Of a stretch of 64,000 nucleotides of DNA, positions 52,849 to 62,374 are shown piece by piece; position 1 is the stretch's first letter; every line of letters starts with the position of its first letter. The stretch comes from an uncultured Olsenella sp. (lineage in GTDB: Bacteria; Actinomycetota; Coriobacteriia; Coriobacteriales; Atopobiaceae), in contig CASEHX010000028.1 of assembly GCA_949287905.1 (NCBI GenBank), positions 1-64,000 on the forward strand. Reading direction: 5' to 3'. The translations under genes and the position numbers were made by a program. The notes under the pieces were generated by a model. The model was not told where the DNA came from and searched no databases. It was given only the letters and a program-made list of their open reading frames with translations.

Positions 52849-54138
52849 ATGCAGAAAAGAGCACTGACACGTCGCTCCTTCCTCGGGCTCTCCGCCGCCG
52901 CGGCGGCCGGTCTCGCGCTCACGGGCTGCGAGGGCGAGCGCGCCGACGGCAAGACCGAGGTGGAGATCGTCAACTACAAGATGGAGGCGGCCTCCTACTT
53001 CGAGGGCCTCGAGGCACAGTTCAACGAGCAGAGCGACGACATCTTCCTCAACTTTGACAGCCCCAACGACGCCGTCACGATCATGAAGACGCGCTTCGTC
53101 CGTGACGACTATCCCGAGGTCGTTGCCATCGGCGGCGACGCCACCTACGCGGACTTCGTTGACTCCGAGATGCTCGCCGACGTCTCCGACTACCCCGGGA
53201 TGGCCAACGTGTCTCCTGCCTACCAGGAGATCATGAAGAGCCTCACCTACGTTCCCATGGACGGCATCTATGGCGTTCCCTATGTGGCAAACGCCGCCGG
53301 CATGCTCTACAACAGGGACATGTTTGCCGAGAAGGGCTGGCAGATTCCCACCACGTGGGACGAGTTCATCGAGCTCTGCGAGACCATCAAGGCCGAGGGC
53401 GAGGTCCTTCCGCTCTATCTGGGCTATCGCGATACCTGGACCATTCTCTCCCCGTGGAACTCCATGCTCGTCCAGCTCGTTCCCGAGGACCTCACGCGTC
53501 AGGTCAACGCCGGAAACGCCAAGTTCTCCGACTACTACCGCGCCCCCGCCGAGAAGCTCCTGAAGCTCCTCGACTATGCCGAGCCCGGTCCGCTCGCCTA
53601 CAGCTACAACGACGCCTGCACCGCCTTCGCGCGCGGCCAGAGCGCCATGTATCCCTGCGGCTCGTTTGCCGTCCCGCAGATCCTGCAGGTGAACCCCGAG
53701 ATGAACGTCGGCCTGTTCGCGATGCCCGCGGCGGACGACCCCGATGACCGCATCGTGGTCTCCGGCGTGGACCTCTGCTGGAACATCTGCCAGGCAAAGT
53801 CGGACAAGAAGGACCCCATCTACAAGGTCATCGACTTCCTCGCCGACCAGGAGAACCTCCAGGCCTACATCGACGACCAGAAGGCCATCCCCTGCACCGA
53901 GGGCGACTTCACGCTCGACCCGCTCTTCGACGACATCCTCGACTTCATCGACGAGGGCAGGCTCATCGACTATCCCGACCACTCCTACCCGTCGGCCATG
54001 GCCTGCGACACCGTCCTCCAGGGTCTCATCAACGACCAGGACGTCGACGCGTTCCTCGCCAAGTGGGACTCGGATTGGCAGCGCTACAACAAGACCGTCA
54101 TGCGCACGGTCCAGGAATACGAAGCGAATCAGGGATAA
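52849..54138 (+). CDS. Sugar-binding lipoprotein, family 1 extracellular solute-binding protein
   Basis: This 429-residue lipoprotein has a Tat-type signal (LTRRSFLGLSAAAAAG) and lipobox LTGC. The mature protein is a family 1 (SBP_bac_1) sugar-binding protein, with an early EIVNYKMEAASYFEGLEAQFNEQ block and VPYVANAAGMLYNRDMF. With the alpha-galactosidase downstream, raffinose, melibiose or stachyose are likely ligands (inference). It is the second gene of the operon. Confidence 0.93.
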   Translation: MQKRALTRRSFLGLSAAAAAGLALTGCEGERADGKTEVEIVNYKMEAASYFEGLEAQFNEQSDDIFLNFDSPNDAVTIMKTRFVRDDYPEVVAIGGDATYADFVDSEMLADVSDYPGMANVSPAYQEIMKSLTYVPMDGIYGVPYVANAAGMLYNRDMFAEKGWQIPTTWDEFIELCETIKAEGEVLPLYLGYRDTWTILSPWNSMLVQLVPEDLTRQVNAGNAKFSDYYRAPAEKLLKLLDYAEPGPLAYSYNDACTAFARGQSAMYPCGSFAVPQILQVNPEMNVGLFAMPAADDPDDRIVVSGVDLCWNICQAKSDKKDPIYKVIDFLADQENLQAYIDDQKAIPCTEGDFTLDPLFDDILDFIDEGRLIDYPDHSYPSAMACDTVLQGLINDQDVDAFLAKWDSDWQRYNKTVMRTVQEYEANQG

Positions 54139-54150
54139 GGAGGGAAACTG

Positions 54151-55020
54151 ATGGCAAATCTCGCAACGACCAAGGCGGGGTCTGACAGGAACCGCACCTT
54201 CCTCATGATTCTGATCCCGGTGCTCGTCCTGTTTGTGGCCTTCAACACGATTCCGCTGCTCACGGGCTTCTTCTACAGCTTCACCAACTCCAAGGGCTAC
54301 GGTCCCTTCGAGATCATCGGGCTCCAGAACTACATCGACCTGTTCCAGGACGCCCGCGTGGGCAACTCGTACCTGTTCACCTTCAAGCTCGCCGTGGTCT
54401 CCACGATCCTCGTGAACGTGCTCTCGCTCATCCTGGCCATCGGCCTCTCGAGCAAGATCAAGTTCAAGAGCGCCCTGCGCGGCCTGTACTTTGTCCCGCG
54501 CATCCTCGGCGCCCTCGTCGTGGGCTACGTCTTCACGTACTTCTTCACCTACATCGTCCCCGCGGTGACGGGCACCGACTCGATCCTCGCGAGCGCCGAC
54601 TGGGCGTGGATCGGAATCGTGGTCGTGCTCGTGTGGCAGGCGTGCGCCCAGACCACGATCATCTACATCACCGGTCTCTCCTCGGTCCCCGAGGACGTCT
54701 ACGAGGCCGGCTCGCTCGACGGCGCCACGGGTTGGAACAAGTTCCGCTACCTCACGTTCCCGCTCATCATGCCCTCCATCACCACGAACATGGTCCTCGT
54801 CATGAAGGACATGCTCATGGTCTTCGACCAGATCGTGGCAATGACGGGCGGCGGTCCCGCCAACTCCACCGAGTCCATCTCGTACCTCATCTACGAGAAC
54901 GGCCTCAACAACAGTCAGTTTGGCTTCCAGTGCGCAAACGCGGTGCTCTTCTTCATCCTCATCGCCGTGGTCTCCATCGCGCAGACGAAGTTCCTGAACA
55001 GTAAGGAGGAGCAGCTCTAA
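54151..55020 (+). CDS. Sugar ABC transporter permease, MsmF-like
   Basis: This 289-residue permease has six helices and the EAA loop (YEAGSLDGATGWNKFRYLTFPLI) that contacts the ATPase. It is of the MalF/MsmF type. AAGGAGGGAAACTG precedes the ATG. Its stop and the next gene's ATG share one base (TAATG), showing translational coupling. Confidence 0.95.
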   Translation: MANLATTKAGSDRNRTFLMILIPVLVLFVAFNTIPLLTGFFYSFTNSKGYGPFEIIGLQNYIDLFQDARVGNSYLFTFKLAVVSTILVNVLSLILAIGLSSKIKFKSALRGLYFVPRILGALVVGYVFTYFFTYIVPAVTGTDSILASADWAWIGIVVVLVWQACAQTTIIYITGLSSVPEDVYEAGSLDGATGWNKFRYLTFPLIMPSITTNMVLVMKDMLMVFDQIVAMTGGGPANSTESISYLIYENGLNNSQFGFQCANAVLFFILIAVVSIAQTKFLNSKEEQL

Positions 55021-55877
55021 TGGCTAACAACACTGTTCCTACCAAGGTCAAGGAGCGGGTGAACTGGCCCGTCACGATCCTGCTCATGATCGGTACCCTC
55101 ACGGTCCTCTTCCCGCTCTACATGGCCGTGGTCATCGCCTTCAAGGACCCCTCCGAGATGACCAACGACATCGCGGGCATTCTCTCCCTGCCCGCCACGT
55201 GGTCCCTCGACAACTTCATCGAGGCCATCGAGGTCACCGACTTCTTCCACTCGTTCCTGAACTCGCTCATCATCACCGTCGTCGCCGTGGTCGTCTCCAT
55301 CCTCATCCACAGCCTCGCGGCGTATGCCATCGGGCGCAACATGGACAAGAAGAAGCTCTTCAAGGCGTCCTACTACTTCATCGTGGCCGGCATGTACGTG
55401 CCCTTCGCCATCCTGATGATGCCGCTCGTCAAGCAGACGGCCATGATGCACCTTGACAACATGTTCGGCGTCATGATCCTCTACGTCGTGTTCTACATGC
55501 CCATGAACATGATGCTCTACACGGGCTACCTGAGGAATATCCCGACCGCCCTCGAGGAGGCGGCCCGCGTAGACGGCGCGTCCACCTGGACCACCTACTG
55601 GAAGGTCATCTTCCCGCTCATGAAGCCCATGCACGCCACCGTTGCCGTCATCACCGGCCTGGCCGTGTGGAACGACGTCATGACCCCGCTCGTCATCATG
55701 GGCGGCTCCGGCGTCAACACCCTGCCGCTCGCGCAGATGAGCTTCCAGACGCAGTTCGGCACGAACTACAACCTGGCGTTTGCCTCCTACCTGCTTGCCA
55801 TGCTCCCGATGATCATCTTCTACATCGTGGCGCAGAAGCAGATCATCGGCGGCGTCACCAACGGTGCCGTGAAGTAG
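55020..55877 (+). CDS. Sugar ABC transporter permease, MsmG-like
   Basis: This 285-residue permease is the MalG/MsmG-type partner, with six helices and the EAA loop (LEEAARVDGASTWTTYWKVIFPLM). It ends in GVTNGAVK as usual. It completes a four-gene transporter (ATPase, binding protein, two permeases). The alpha-galactosidase gene follows 138 bp later, after a hairpin. Confidence 0.95.
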   Translation: MANNTVPTKVKERVNWPVTILLMIGTLTVLFPLYMAVVIAFKDPSEMTNDIAGILSLPATWSLDNFIEAIEVTDFFHSFLNSLIITVVAVVVSILIHSLAAYAIGRNMDKKKLFKASYYFIVAGMYVPFAILMMPLVKQTAMMHLDNMFGVMILYVVFYMPMNMMLYTGYLRNIPTALEEAARVDGASTWTTYWKVIFPLMKPMHATVAVITGLAVWNDVMTPLVIMGGSGVNTLPLAQMSFQTQFGTNYNLAFASYLLAMLPMIIFYIVAQKQIIGGVTNGAVK

Positions 55878-55921
55878 GCCACCGTTGAGGAACGTAGGGT
55901 ATCTGTAAAGATTTCCCCTGG

Positions 55922-55955
55922 CGCCCGGAATCCGTCTTCTGATGGGTTCCGGGCG
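55922..55955 (+). terminator. Hairpin between transporter and alpha-galactosidase
   Basis: CGCCCGGAATCC (from 55922) pairs with GGTTCCGGGCG (55945-55955). No U-run. It may reduce, not abolish, read-through from the transporter genes. Confidence 0.5.
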
Positions 55956-56015
55956 TCCCCCGGATGCGCTACATTCGCCATTGCACTTTTCGCCCACGAG
56001 AGAAATCGAGGAACC

Positions 56016-58205
56016 ATGCCCCTGTCGTACGACGCCCCCGCGCGCCTCCTCACCATCTCAACGGATAACTCCACCTATCAGATGAAGGTCGACGAGTACG
56101 GCTACCTGCTCCACCTCTACTATGGCGCACGTGCGGAGGGGGACCTGTCCTACCTCCTCACGTACTGCGACCGCAGCGGCATGTGCGGCTGCCCGCACGA
56201 CGTGGCGGACCGCACCTACTCGCTCGACGTTCTCCCGCAGGAGTACCCCTTCCAGGGCTCCGGTGACATGCGCAGCCCGATGCTGCTCGTCCGCGACGCC
56301 GAGGGCACCTTTGGCTGCGACCTGCGCTACAAGCGCCATGAGATCCGTCCGGGCAAGTACGACCTTCCGGGGCTTCCCGCCGTCTACGCGGGCGAGAAGG
56401 ACGACGCCGAGACCCTCTCGGTGACGCTCGCCGACGAGCGCCTGGGCCTCGAGGTCGAGCTGCTCTACGGCGTCCTGCCCAGGCTCGACGTCATCACCCG
56501 CGCCGCGATCGTCCGCAACAACGGGGGCGCCCGCGTCACCGTGGAGAAGCTCCAGAGCGCCTGCCTCGACTTCGTCACCGGCGACTTCGACGTCATCACC
56601 TTCGACGGCCGCCACGCGATGGAGCGCCGTCCCACGCGTCGTCACCTCCAGAACGGCTCGCTCTCCGTGGGCAGCCGCCGCGGCATGTCCTCCAACCAGT
56701 ACAACCCGGTCATGATCGCCTGCGACCACGCCGCCACCGAGACCTCGGGCCGCTGCTGGTCCATGAGCTTCGTCTACAGCGGCGGGTTCCTCGCCGAGGC
56801 CGAGCGTGACCAGTACGACCAGTCCCGCATCCAGATGGGCCTTGACGACGACCTCTTCTCCTACCCGCTCGAGCCGGGCGAGAAGATCGTGGCGCCCGAG
56901 GTCATCATGACCTACTCGGGTGCCGGCCTGGAGAGGGTCTCCCACAACCTGCACCGCTGCATTCGTCGCAACGTCTGCCGCGGCCCCTGGCGCGACGCCC
57001 CGCGCCCCATCCTCATCAACAGCTGGGAGGCCTGCTACTTCGACTTCACGGGCGACAAGCTCGTGGAGCTTGCGAAGAAGGCTTCCGAGCTGGGGCTGGA
57101 CATGCTCGTCATGGACGACGGCTGGTTTGGCGCGCGCAACGACGACCACCGCGGCCTCGGTGACTGGCAGCCCAACATGGCCAAACTCGGCGGCACGGTG
57201 GCCGACCTCGCCCGCCGCGTGAACGAGGTGGGCCTGGGCTTTGGCATCTGGGTGGAGCCGGAGATGGTGAACGAGGACTCCGACCTCTTCCGCGCGCACC
57301 CCGACTGGGCGCTCACCGTCCCCGGCAAGGAGCCCGTGCTCGGCCGCGACCAGCTGGTGCTGGACCTCTCGCGCGCCGAGGTGCGCGACAACCTCTTCGA
57401 GCAGCTCTGCGCCGTGCTCGACCAGGGTGGCATCGACTACGTCAAGTGGGACTACAACCGCTCGATCGTGGACGTCTACTCCCGCACCGCGAGCGACCAG
57501 GGCAAGGTCCTCTACGACTACATGCTCGGCCTCTACGACCTTCTCGAGCGCGTTCGCTCCCGCTACCCGGAGCTCCTCATCGAGGGCTGCTCTGCGGGCG
57601 GCGGCCGCTTTGACGCGGGCATGCTCTACTACACGCCCCAGATCTGGACGTCCGACAACACCGACGCGCGCAACCGCCTGGAGATCCAGTACGGCACCTC
57701 GTTCGGCTACCCGTGCTCGGCGATGGGCGCGCACGTCTCCGCCTGCCCCAACGAGATCACCGGCCGCACCGTTCCTCTCGGCGCCCGCGGGACCGTGGCC
57801 ATGGGCGGCGGGGCATTTGGCTACGAGCTCGACCTCATGGAGCTGAACGACCGCGCCTGCGAGCTCATCCGGAGCCAGGTCAACACCTACCGCACGATCG
57901 AGCACCTCGTGCGCGAGGGCCTCTTCTACCGCCTCACCGACCCCAAGGACGCCACGGTCGCGGCCTGGGAGTTCGTCTCCGAGGACGGCTCCGAGGCGCT
58001 CGTCTGCGCCGTGGTGACGCGCGTTGACGGCTACGGACTCGCCAACTACGTCGTGCCGCGCGGCCTCACGCCCGGTGCGCGCTACCGCATGGTGAGCAAC
58101 GGACGCGTCTACTCGGCCGACGCCCTCATGGACATGGGCCTGCCCGTCTCCGTGCCCGCCACGCCGTACGAGAGCTTCATGTATCGCTTCGAGCGGGTCG
58201 ACTAG
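56016..58205 (+). CDS. Alpha-galactosidase, GH36
   Basis: This 729-residue enzyme fits the large bacterial GH36 subgroup (AgaR/RafA type). The nucleophile is D479 in YVKWDYNRS and the acid/base is D547 in WTSDNTDARNR. The substrate-site blocks MDDGWFGARNDD, GIWVEPEMVNEDSDL and EGCSAGGGRFD are present. It removes alpha-1,6-linked galactose from melibiose, raffinose or stachyose. No signal peptide, so it works on imported sugar. It ends in a GC-rich hairpin. Confidence 0.96.
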   Translation: MPLSYDAPARLLTISTDNSTYQMKVDEYGYLLHLYYGARAEGDLSYLLTYCDRSGMCGCPHDVADRTYSLDVLPQEYPFQGSGDMRSPMLLVRDAEGTFGCDLRYKRHEIRPGKYDLPGLPAVYAGEKDDAETLSVTLADERLGLEVELLYGVLPRLDVITRAAIVRNNGGARVTVEKLQSACLDFVTGDFDVITFDGRHAMERRPTRRHLQNGSLSVGSRRGMSSNQYNPVMIACDHAATETSGRCWSMSFVYSGGFLAEAERDQYDQSRIQMGLDDDLFSYPLEPGEKIVAPEVIMTYSGAGLERVSHNLHRCIRRNVCRGPWRDAPRPILINSWEACYFDFTGDKLVELAKKASELGLDMLVMDDGWFGARNDDHRGLGDWQPNMAKLGGTVADLARRVNEVGLGFGIWVEPEMVNEDSDLFRAHPDWALTVPGKEPVLGRDQLVLDLSRAEVRDNLFEQLCAVLDQGGIDYVKWDYNRSIVDVYSRTASDQGKVLYDYMLGLYDLLERVRSRYPELLIEGCSAGGGRFDAGMLYYTPQIWTSDNTDARNRLEIQYGTSFGYPCSAMGAHVSACPNEITGRTVPLGARGTVAMGGGAFGYELDLMELNDRACELIRSQVNTYRTIEHLVREGLFYRLTDPKDATVAAWEFVSEDGSEALVCAVVTRVDGYGLANYVVPRGLTPGARYRMVSNGRVYSADALMDMGLPVSVPATPYESFMYRFERVD

Positions 58206-58225
58206 TCGCTCGGTACGCACGGTTG

Positions 58226-58262
58226 GCCGCCCCGGGCTTCTCTCCGAGAAACCCGGGGCGGC
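58226..58262 (+). terminator. GC-rich hairpin after alpha-galactosidase
   Basis: GCCGCCCCGGG (58226-58236) and CCCGGGGCGGC (58252-58262) are exact complements with a 15-nt loop. No clear U-run. Confidence 0.6.
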
Positions 58263-58279
58263 GCGTCTTCGGTGACAAT

Positions 58280-58339
58280 GTGACAAAGGGGTCGTAGCCA
58301 ACTGTCACATGTGACAAAGGGGTCGTAGCCAACTGTCAC
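58280..58339. repeat. Two REP hairpins between convergent genes
   Basis: Copies at 58280-58308 and 58311-58339 read GTGACAAAGGGGTCGTAGCC...TGTCAC. They lie between the convergent alpha-galactosidase and alpha-glucosidase genes, five bases from the latter's stop. They are close copies of the pair inside the nad operon (13451-13510). Confidence 0.9.
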
Positions 58340-58343
58340 ATGG

Positions 58344-60035
58344 CTAGCTGGCAATCCAGGCGGTGGCGTCGGTGGGGAGCTTGCCGTCCACGAGGGCGGC
58401 GCTGGCGAGAAGGACCTCGCCGGCGGGCAGCGCCACGGAGGCGGCGCCGAAGTTGGTCACGCTCGTGAGCACCCGTCCGTCCGCTGCGGGGCGGCGGTAG
58501 GCGATGACCTGGTCGCCGTAGCCGTCCGCCCACGTGAGCGACGTGTCGCCGGTGGCCGTGAGCAGCTCGGCGCGCGCGGCGAGCGCGCGGCGGTAGAACT
58601 TGAGCATGGAGTCCTTCTCGGTCTCCTCGATGTCCACGGCGTGCTGGGCAAACCACTCGGGCTGGGGAAGGTGCGCGGGCTCGTGCTCCGCGGGAGCGGA
58701 GAAGCCAAAGTCACCGGACTCGTCAACGGCCTTCCAGGGCAGCGGCACGCGGCAGCCGTCGCGGCCCTTGATGGCGTCGCCGTGGCTCGTCATGGCCGCC
58801 TCGGGGTCCTCGAGCGCGCCCCAGGGGATGTCCGCAACCTCAAAGAGCCCCAGCTCCTCGCCCTGGTAGAGATAGACCGAGCCAGGAAGGCCCAGCTCCA
58901 TGAGAAGCGCGGCGCGGGCGCGGCGGGTGCCGAGATCGCGGTCCTCGTAGTAGGTCTTGCCGTCGCGGAGCAGCCAGTCGTTCACGAGCTGGTGGTGCAC
59001 CGCGGAGCGGACCTGCGGCAGGCCGTAGCGCGTGGGGTGGCGCGGCATGTCGTGGTTGGAGAGGACCCAGGTGGTGGTGGAGCGGGAGCGCTCGGCCGCG
59101 GCGAGGCCCTCCTCAATGGCCAGGCGCAGCTCGTCGGCAAACCAGCCCGCCTTGGAGAGCTCGAAGTTGAAGACCTGCCCCAGCTCCTCGGGGGAGGCGT
59201 ACATCCACTGGTGCTCGGGGACGACCCACGCCTCGGCAACGGCAAAGCGCGCGGGCTCGTACTCATTGAAGACCTGGCGCCACTCGCGGTAGATCTCGTG
59301 GACCTCGGGGCGGTCCCACAGGGGGTTCTCGTCTCCGGGCTCGCCCTGGTCGGGATCGTCGGGCCACTCGTCGAGCGGGCGGCTCTCGAGGTCCTTGGCC
59401 AGCGCGTGCGCCACGTCGATGCGGAAGCCGTCCGCCCCGCGGTCGCTCCAGAAGCGCAGCGTCCTCTTGAAGTCCTCGCGCACCTCGGGGTTCTTCCAGT
59501 TGAGGTCCGCCTGCTCCACGGCAAAGAGGTGCAGGTACCACTCGCCGTCGCCCACCGGCTTCCAGCCGGGCCCGCCAAAGGTGGACTTCCAGCCGTTGGG
59601 GGGCAGCTCGCCGTTCTCGCCGCGACCGGGGCGGAAGATGTAGCGGTCGCGCTCCGGGGAGCCGGGGCCCGCCGCCAGCGCGGCCTTGAACCACTCGTGC
59701 TCGGTGGAGGTGTGGTTGGGGACGATGTCCACGATCACCTTGATGCCCGCGGCGTGCGCGGCGGCGGCCATCTCGTCAAAGTCCTCGAGCGTCCCCAGAC
59801 GCGGGTCCACGTTGCGGTAGTCCGCCACGTCGTAGCCGCCGTCGGCGAGCGGGGAGGGGTAGAACGGGGAGAGCCAGATCGCGTTGATCCCCAGGGAGCG
59901 CAGGTAGTCCATGTGGGCGGTGATGCCCTTGATGTCGCCGAGGCCGTCGCCGTTGGCGTCGTAGAAGCTGCGCGGGTACACCTGGTACACCACCGCCTGC
60001 TTCCACCACTCCTCGTTTCCGTTGATGAGCGTCAT
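58344..60035 (-). CDS. Alpha-glucosidase, GH13
   Basis: This 563-residue enzyme of the oligo-1,6-glucosidase/alpha-glucosidase branch begins EEWWKQAVVYQVYPRSF. Its triad is D207 (GFRIDVAHA), E268 (VAEAWV) and D329 (LSNHDMPRH). It releases glucose from maltose, isomaltose or sucrose-like oligosaccharides in the cytoplasm. Actinobacterial GH13_30 enzymes look like this. It lies downstream of malQ-glgP on the same strand, with a perfect hairpin between. Confidence 0.94.
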   Translation of the reverse strand: MTLINGNEEWWKQAVVYQVYPRSFYDANGDGLGDIKGITAHMDYLRSLGINAIWLSPFYPSPLADGGYDVADYRNVDPRLGTLEDFDEMAAAAHAAGIKVIVDIVPNHTSTEHEWFKAALAAGPGSPERDRYIFRPGRGENGELPPNGWKSTFGGPGWKPVGDGEWYLHLFAVEQADLNWKNPEVREDFKRTLRFWSDRGADGFRIDVAHALAKDLESRPLDEWPDDPDQGEPGDENPLWDRPEVHEIYREWRQVFNEYEPARFAVAEAWVVPEHQWMYASPEELGQVFNFELSKAGWFADELRLAIEEGLAAAERSRSTTTWVLSNHDMPRHPTRYGLPQVRSAVHHQLVNDWLLRDGKTYYEDRDLGTRRARAALLMELGLPGSVYLYQGEELGLFEVADIPWGALEDPEAAMTSHGDAIKGRDGCRVPLPWKAVDESGDFGFSAPAEHEPAHLPQPEWFAQHAVDIEETEKDSMLKFYRRALAARAELLTATGDTSLTWADGYGDQVIAYRRPAADGRVLTSVTNFGAASVALPAGEVLLASAALVDGKLPTDATAWIAS

Positions 60036-60058
60036 GTCGTTCTCCTTTCTTGATCAGG

Positions 60059-60093
60059 GTGATTCAAAAGGGGACAGTCCCCTTTTGAATCAC
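60059..60093. repeat. Perfect REP-variant C hairpin
   Basis: GTGATTCAAAAGGGGAC, one base, and its exact complement GTCCCCTTTTGAATCAC make a 35-nt palindrome with 17-bp arms. A partial extra half, TTTTGAATCA, follows. It lies between glgP and the alpha-glucosidase gene, in the middle of a probable operon. The near-identical element is at 43079. Confidence 0.92.
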
Positions 60094-60108
60094 TTTTGAA
60101 TCATTCGC

Positions 60109-62373
60109 TTACGAGAGGTGCCAGATGTCGCGGTCGTACTCGCAGATGGTGCGGTCGGACGAGAAGAACCCGGACCTCGCCACGTTCACGAGGGTCTTCT
60201 CGCCCCAGGCGGCGCGGTCCTCGAAGTCCGCGAGGCAGCGCTCCTTCACCGCCACGTAGTCGCGCGCGTCGAGCAGCGCCATGAAGTAGTCCTTGGCGAC
60301 AAAGTCCCGGTAGACGCGGGTGATGCAGCCCGCGTCGCCGCGTGCGAGCAGCTCGGGCGAGCAGATGAAGTCGAGGACCTCGGCGAGCTCGCCGTCCGCC
60401 CGCCAGACGTCCCACGGGTGATAGTCGCCCCGGTCGTAGAGGCCGATGACGTCCTCGGAGGAGCGGCCGAAGAGGTAGATGTTCTCGCGCCCCACGAGCT
60501 CCGCGATCTCCACGTTGGCGCCGTCGAGCGTTCCCAGCGTGAGGGCGCCGTTTGCCATGAACTTCATGTTGGAGGTGCCGCTCGCCTCCTTGGAGGCAAG
60601 AGAGATCTGCTCGGAGACGTCCGCTGCGGGGATGAGGTGCTCGGCCGCCGTGACGTTGTAGTTCTCCACAAAGACAAGGCGCAGCCACGGCGAAGCCTCC
60701 GGGTCCTCGGCGATGAGGCGCCCAAGGGCCAGGAGCAGCGCGATCGTGTCCTTGGCCAGGGTGTAGGCCGGCGCCGCCTTTGCGCCAAAGACCATCGTCA
60801 GCGGTCTATTGGGAACGTTTCCACGCTTGATCTGCAGATACTTCCAGATGGCGTAGAGGGCGTTCATCTGCTGGCGCTTGTACTGGTGCATGCGCTTGAC
60901 CTGGATGTCAAAGACCGAGTGCGGGTCGACCCCCACGTTCTTCTCGGCGCGCAGCCACGCGGCAAGGCGCTCCTTGTTGGCCCCCTTGACCTCCAGGAGC
61001 CGCTGGACAAACCCGGCGTCCCCGCGCAGGGCGAGAAGGTCCTCGAGCTTGGAGGCGTCGCGCTTCCAGCCGTCGCCGATGGCGTCGGTCAAGAGCGTGG
61101 CCAGCGCCGGGTTGCAGCCCATGAGCCAGCGGCGGAAGGTGATGCCGTTGGTCTTGTTGGAGAACTTCTCGGGGTAGAGCTCGGCAAAGGGCCGCATCTC
61201 GGACTCCACGAGGATCTGGGTGTGGAGCGCCGCCACGCCGTTCACCGCATGCGAGAAGTGCACGTCCATGTTGGCCATGTGCACCACGTCGCCACCGTCG
61301 ATCACGGCCACGCGCGCGTCGCTCGTGCGCCGGCGGGCGAGCTCGTCAAGCTGGCGGATCACGGGCACGATCCCGGGCGCCACCTGCTCGAGGTAGGCCA
61401 TGGGCCAGGTCTCGAGCGCCTCGGCGAGGATCGTGTGGTTGGTGTAGCCGCAGGTGCGCTCCACGATGCCCGCGGCATCCTCGAAGGCAACGCCGCGCTC
61501 CATGAGCAGGCGCACGAGCTCGGGGATCACCATCGAGGGGTGGGTGTCGTTGATGTGTACGGCCACGTGCTCGGCGAGCTCCTCGGGAGCGAAGCCGCGC
61601 TCCTCGAGCTCCGCGAGGATAAGCTGCGCGCCCGCGGACACCATGAAGTACTGCTGGTAGACGCGCAGGAGCCTGCCCGCCTCGTCGGAGTCGTCGGGGT
61701 AGAGGAAGCTCGTGAGGCCGTGCCGCACGTCTCCCTTGTCAAAGGCGATGCCGCGCGCGGGCGCCGGCGACGGCTCCTCCACGTCAAAGAGGTGCAGGCG
61801 GTTGACCACGCCGTTCTCGTACCCGGGAACCTCGATGTCGTACATGCGCGCCGTGAGCGGTCCAAAGCCAAAGGGCACCGAGAAGGACGTGCCCGTGTCA
61901 ATCAGCCAGGACTCGGGCGCAATCCAGGGGTTGGGCTCCTCGCGCTGCACGCCCTCGGAGAGGTCCTGCCGGAAGAGGCCGTAGTGGTAGTTCAGGCCCA
62001 CGCCGTCTCCGGGAAGCCCCAGCGAGGCGATGGAGTCGAGGAAGCATGCGGCGAGCCGTCCCAGGCCGCCGTTGCCGAGCGAGGGCTCGGGCTCGCAGTC
62101 CTCCACCGCGGCGAGCGTGGTGCCGTGGGCGGCGAGAACGCGCTCGACCTCGTCCGCCAGGCCGAGGTTCACGAGGTTGGCGCGAAGGAGCCTCCCCACC
62201 AGGAACTCGGCGGAGAAGTAGTACAGCTTGCGGTCTCCCGCTGCCGGACGCAGGCCCGTCTCAAGGTCGCGCACCATGCGCAGCAGGGCGCAGAAGATCT
62301 GCGCGTCCGTGGCGTCGCCGAGGGTGGTGCCCATGTCGGCGAGCGTCTGGTTCAGGCTCTTCTCGATGTCCAT
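60109..62373 (-). CDS. glgP: Glycogen/maltodextrin phosphorylase
   Basis: This 754-residue PLP enzyme cleaves alpha-1,4-glucan with phosphate to give glucose 1-phosphate. Signatures are PEPSLGNGGLGRLAACFLDS, GYTNHTILAEALE, KRMHQYKRQQMN and EASGTSNMKFMANGALTLGT, in which the lysine holds PLP. The start was set at 62373, with GAGGAG upstream; malQ ends one base before that ATG, giving TGAGATG, so translation is coupled. It degrades glycogen or maltodextrin with MalQ. Confidence 0.96.
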   Translation of the reverse strand: MDIEKSLNQTLADMGTTLGDATDAQIFCALLRMVRDLETGLRPAAGDRKLYYFSAEFLVGRLLRANLVNLGLADEVERVLAAHGTTLAAVEDCEPEPSLGNGGLGRLAACFLDSIASLGLPGDGVGLNYHYGLFRQDLSEGVQREEPNPWIAPESWLIDTGTSFSVPFGFGPLTARMYDIEVPGYENGVVNRLHLFDVEEPSPAPARGIAFDKGDVRHGLTSFLYPDDSDEAGRLLRVYQQYFMVSAGAQLILAELEERGFAPEELAEHVAVHINDTHPSMVIPELVRLLMERGVAFEDAAGIVERTCGYTNHTILAEALETWPMAYLEQVAPGIVPVIRQLDELARRRTSDARVAVIDGGDVVHMANMDVHFSHAVNGVAALHTQILVESEMRPFAELYPEKFSNKTNGITFRRWLMGCNPALATLLTDAIGDGWKRDASKLEDLLALRGDAGFVQRLLEVKGANKERLAAWLRAEKNVGVDPHSVFDIQVKRMHQYKRQQMNALYAIWKYLQIKRGNVPNRPLTMVFGAKAAPAYTLAKDTIALLLALGRLIAEDPEASPWLRLVFVENYNVTAAEHLIPAADVSEQISLASKEASGTSNMKFMANGALTLGTLDGANVEIAELVGRENIYLFGRSSEDVIGLYDRGDYHPWDVWRADGELAEVLDFICSPELLARGDAGCITRVYRDFVAKDYFMALLDARDYVAVKERCLADFEDRAAWGEKTLVNVARSGFFSSDRTICEYDRDIWHLS

Positions 62374-62374
62374 C

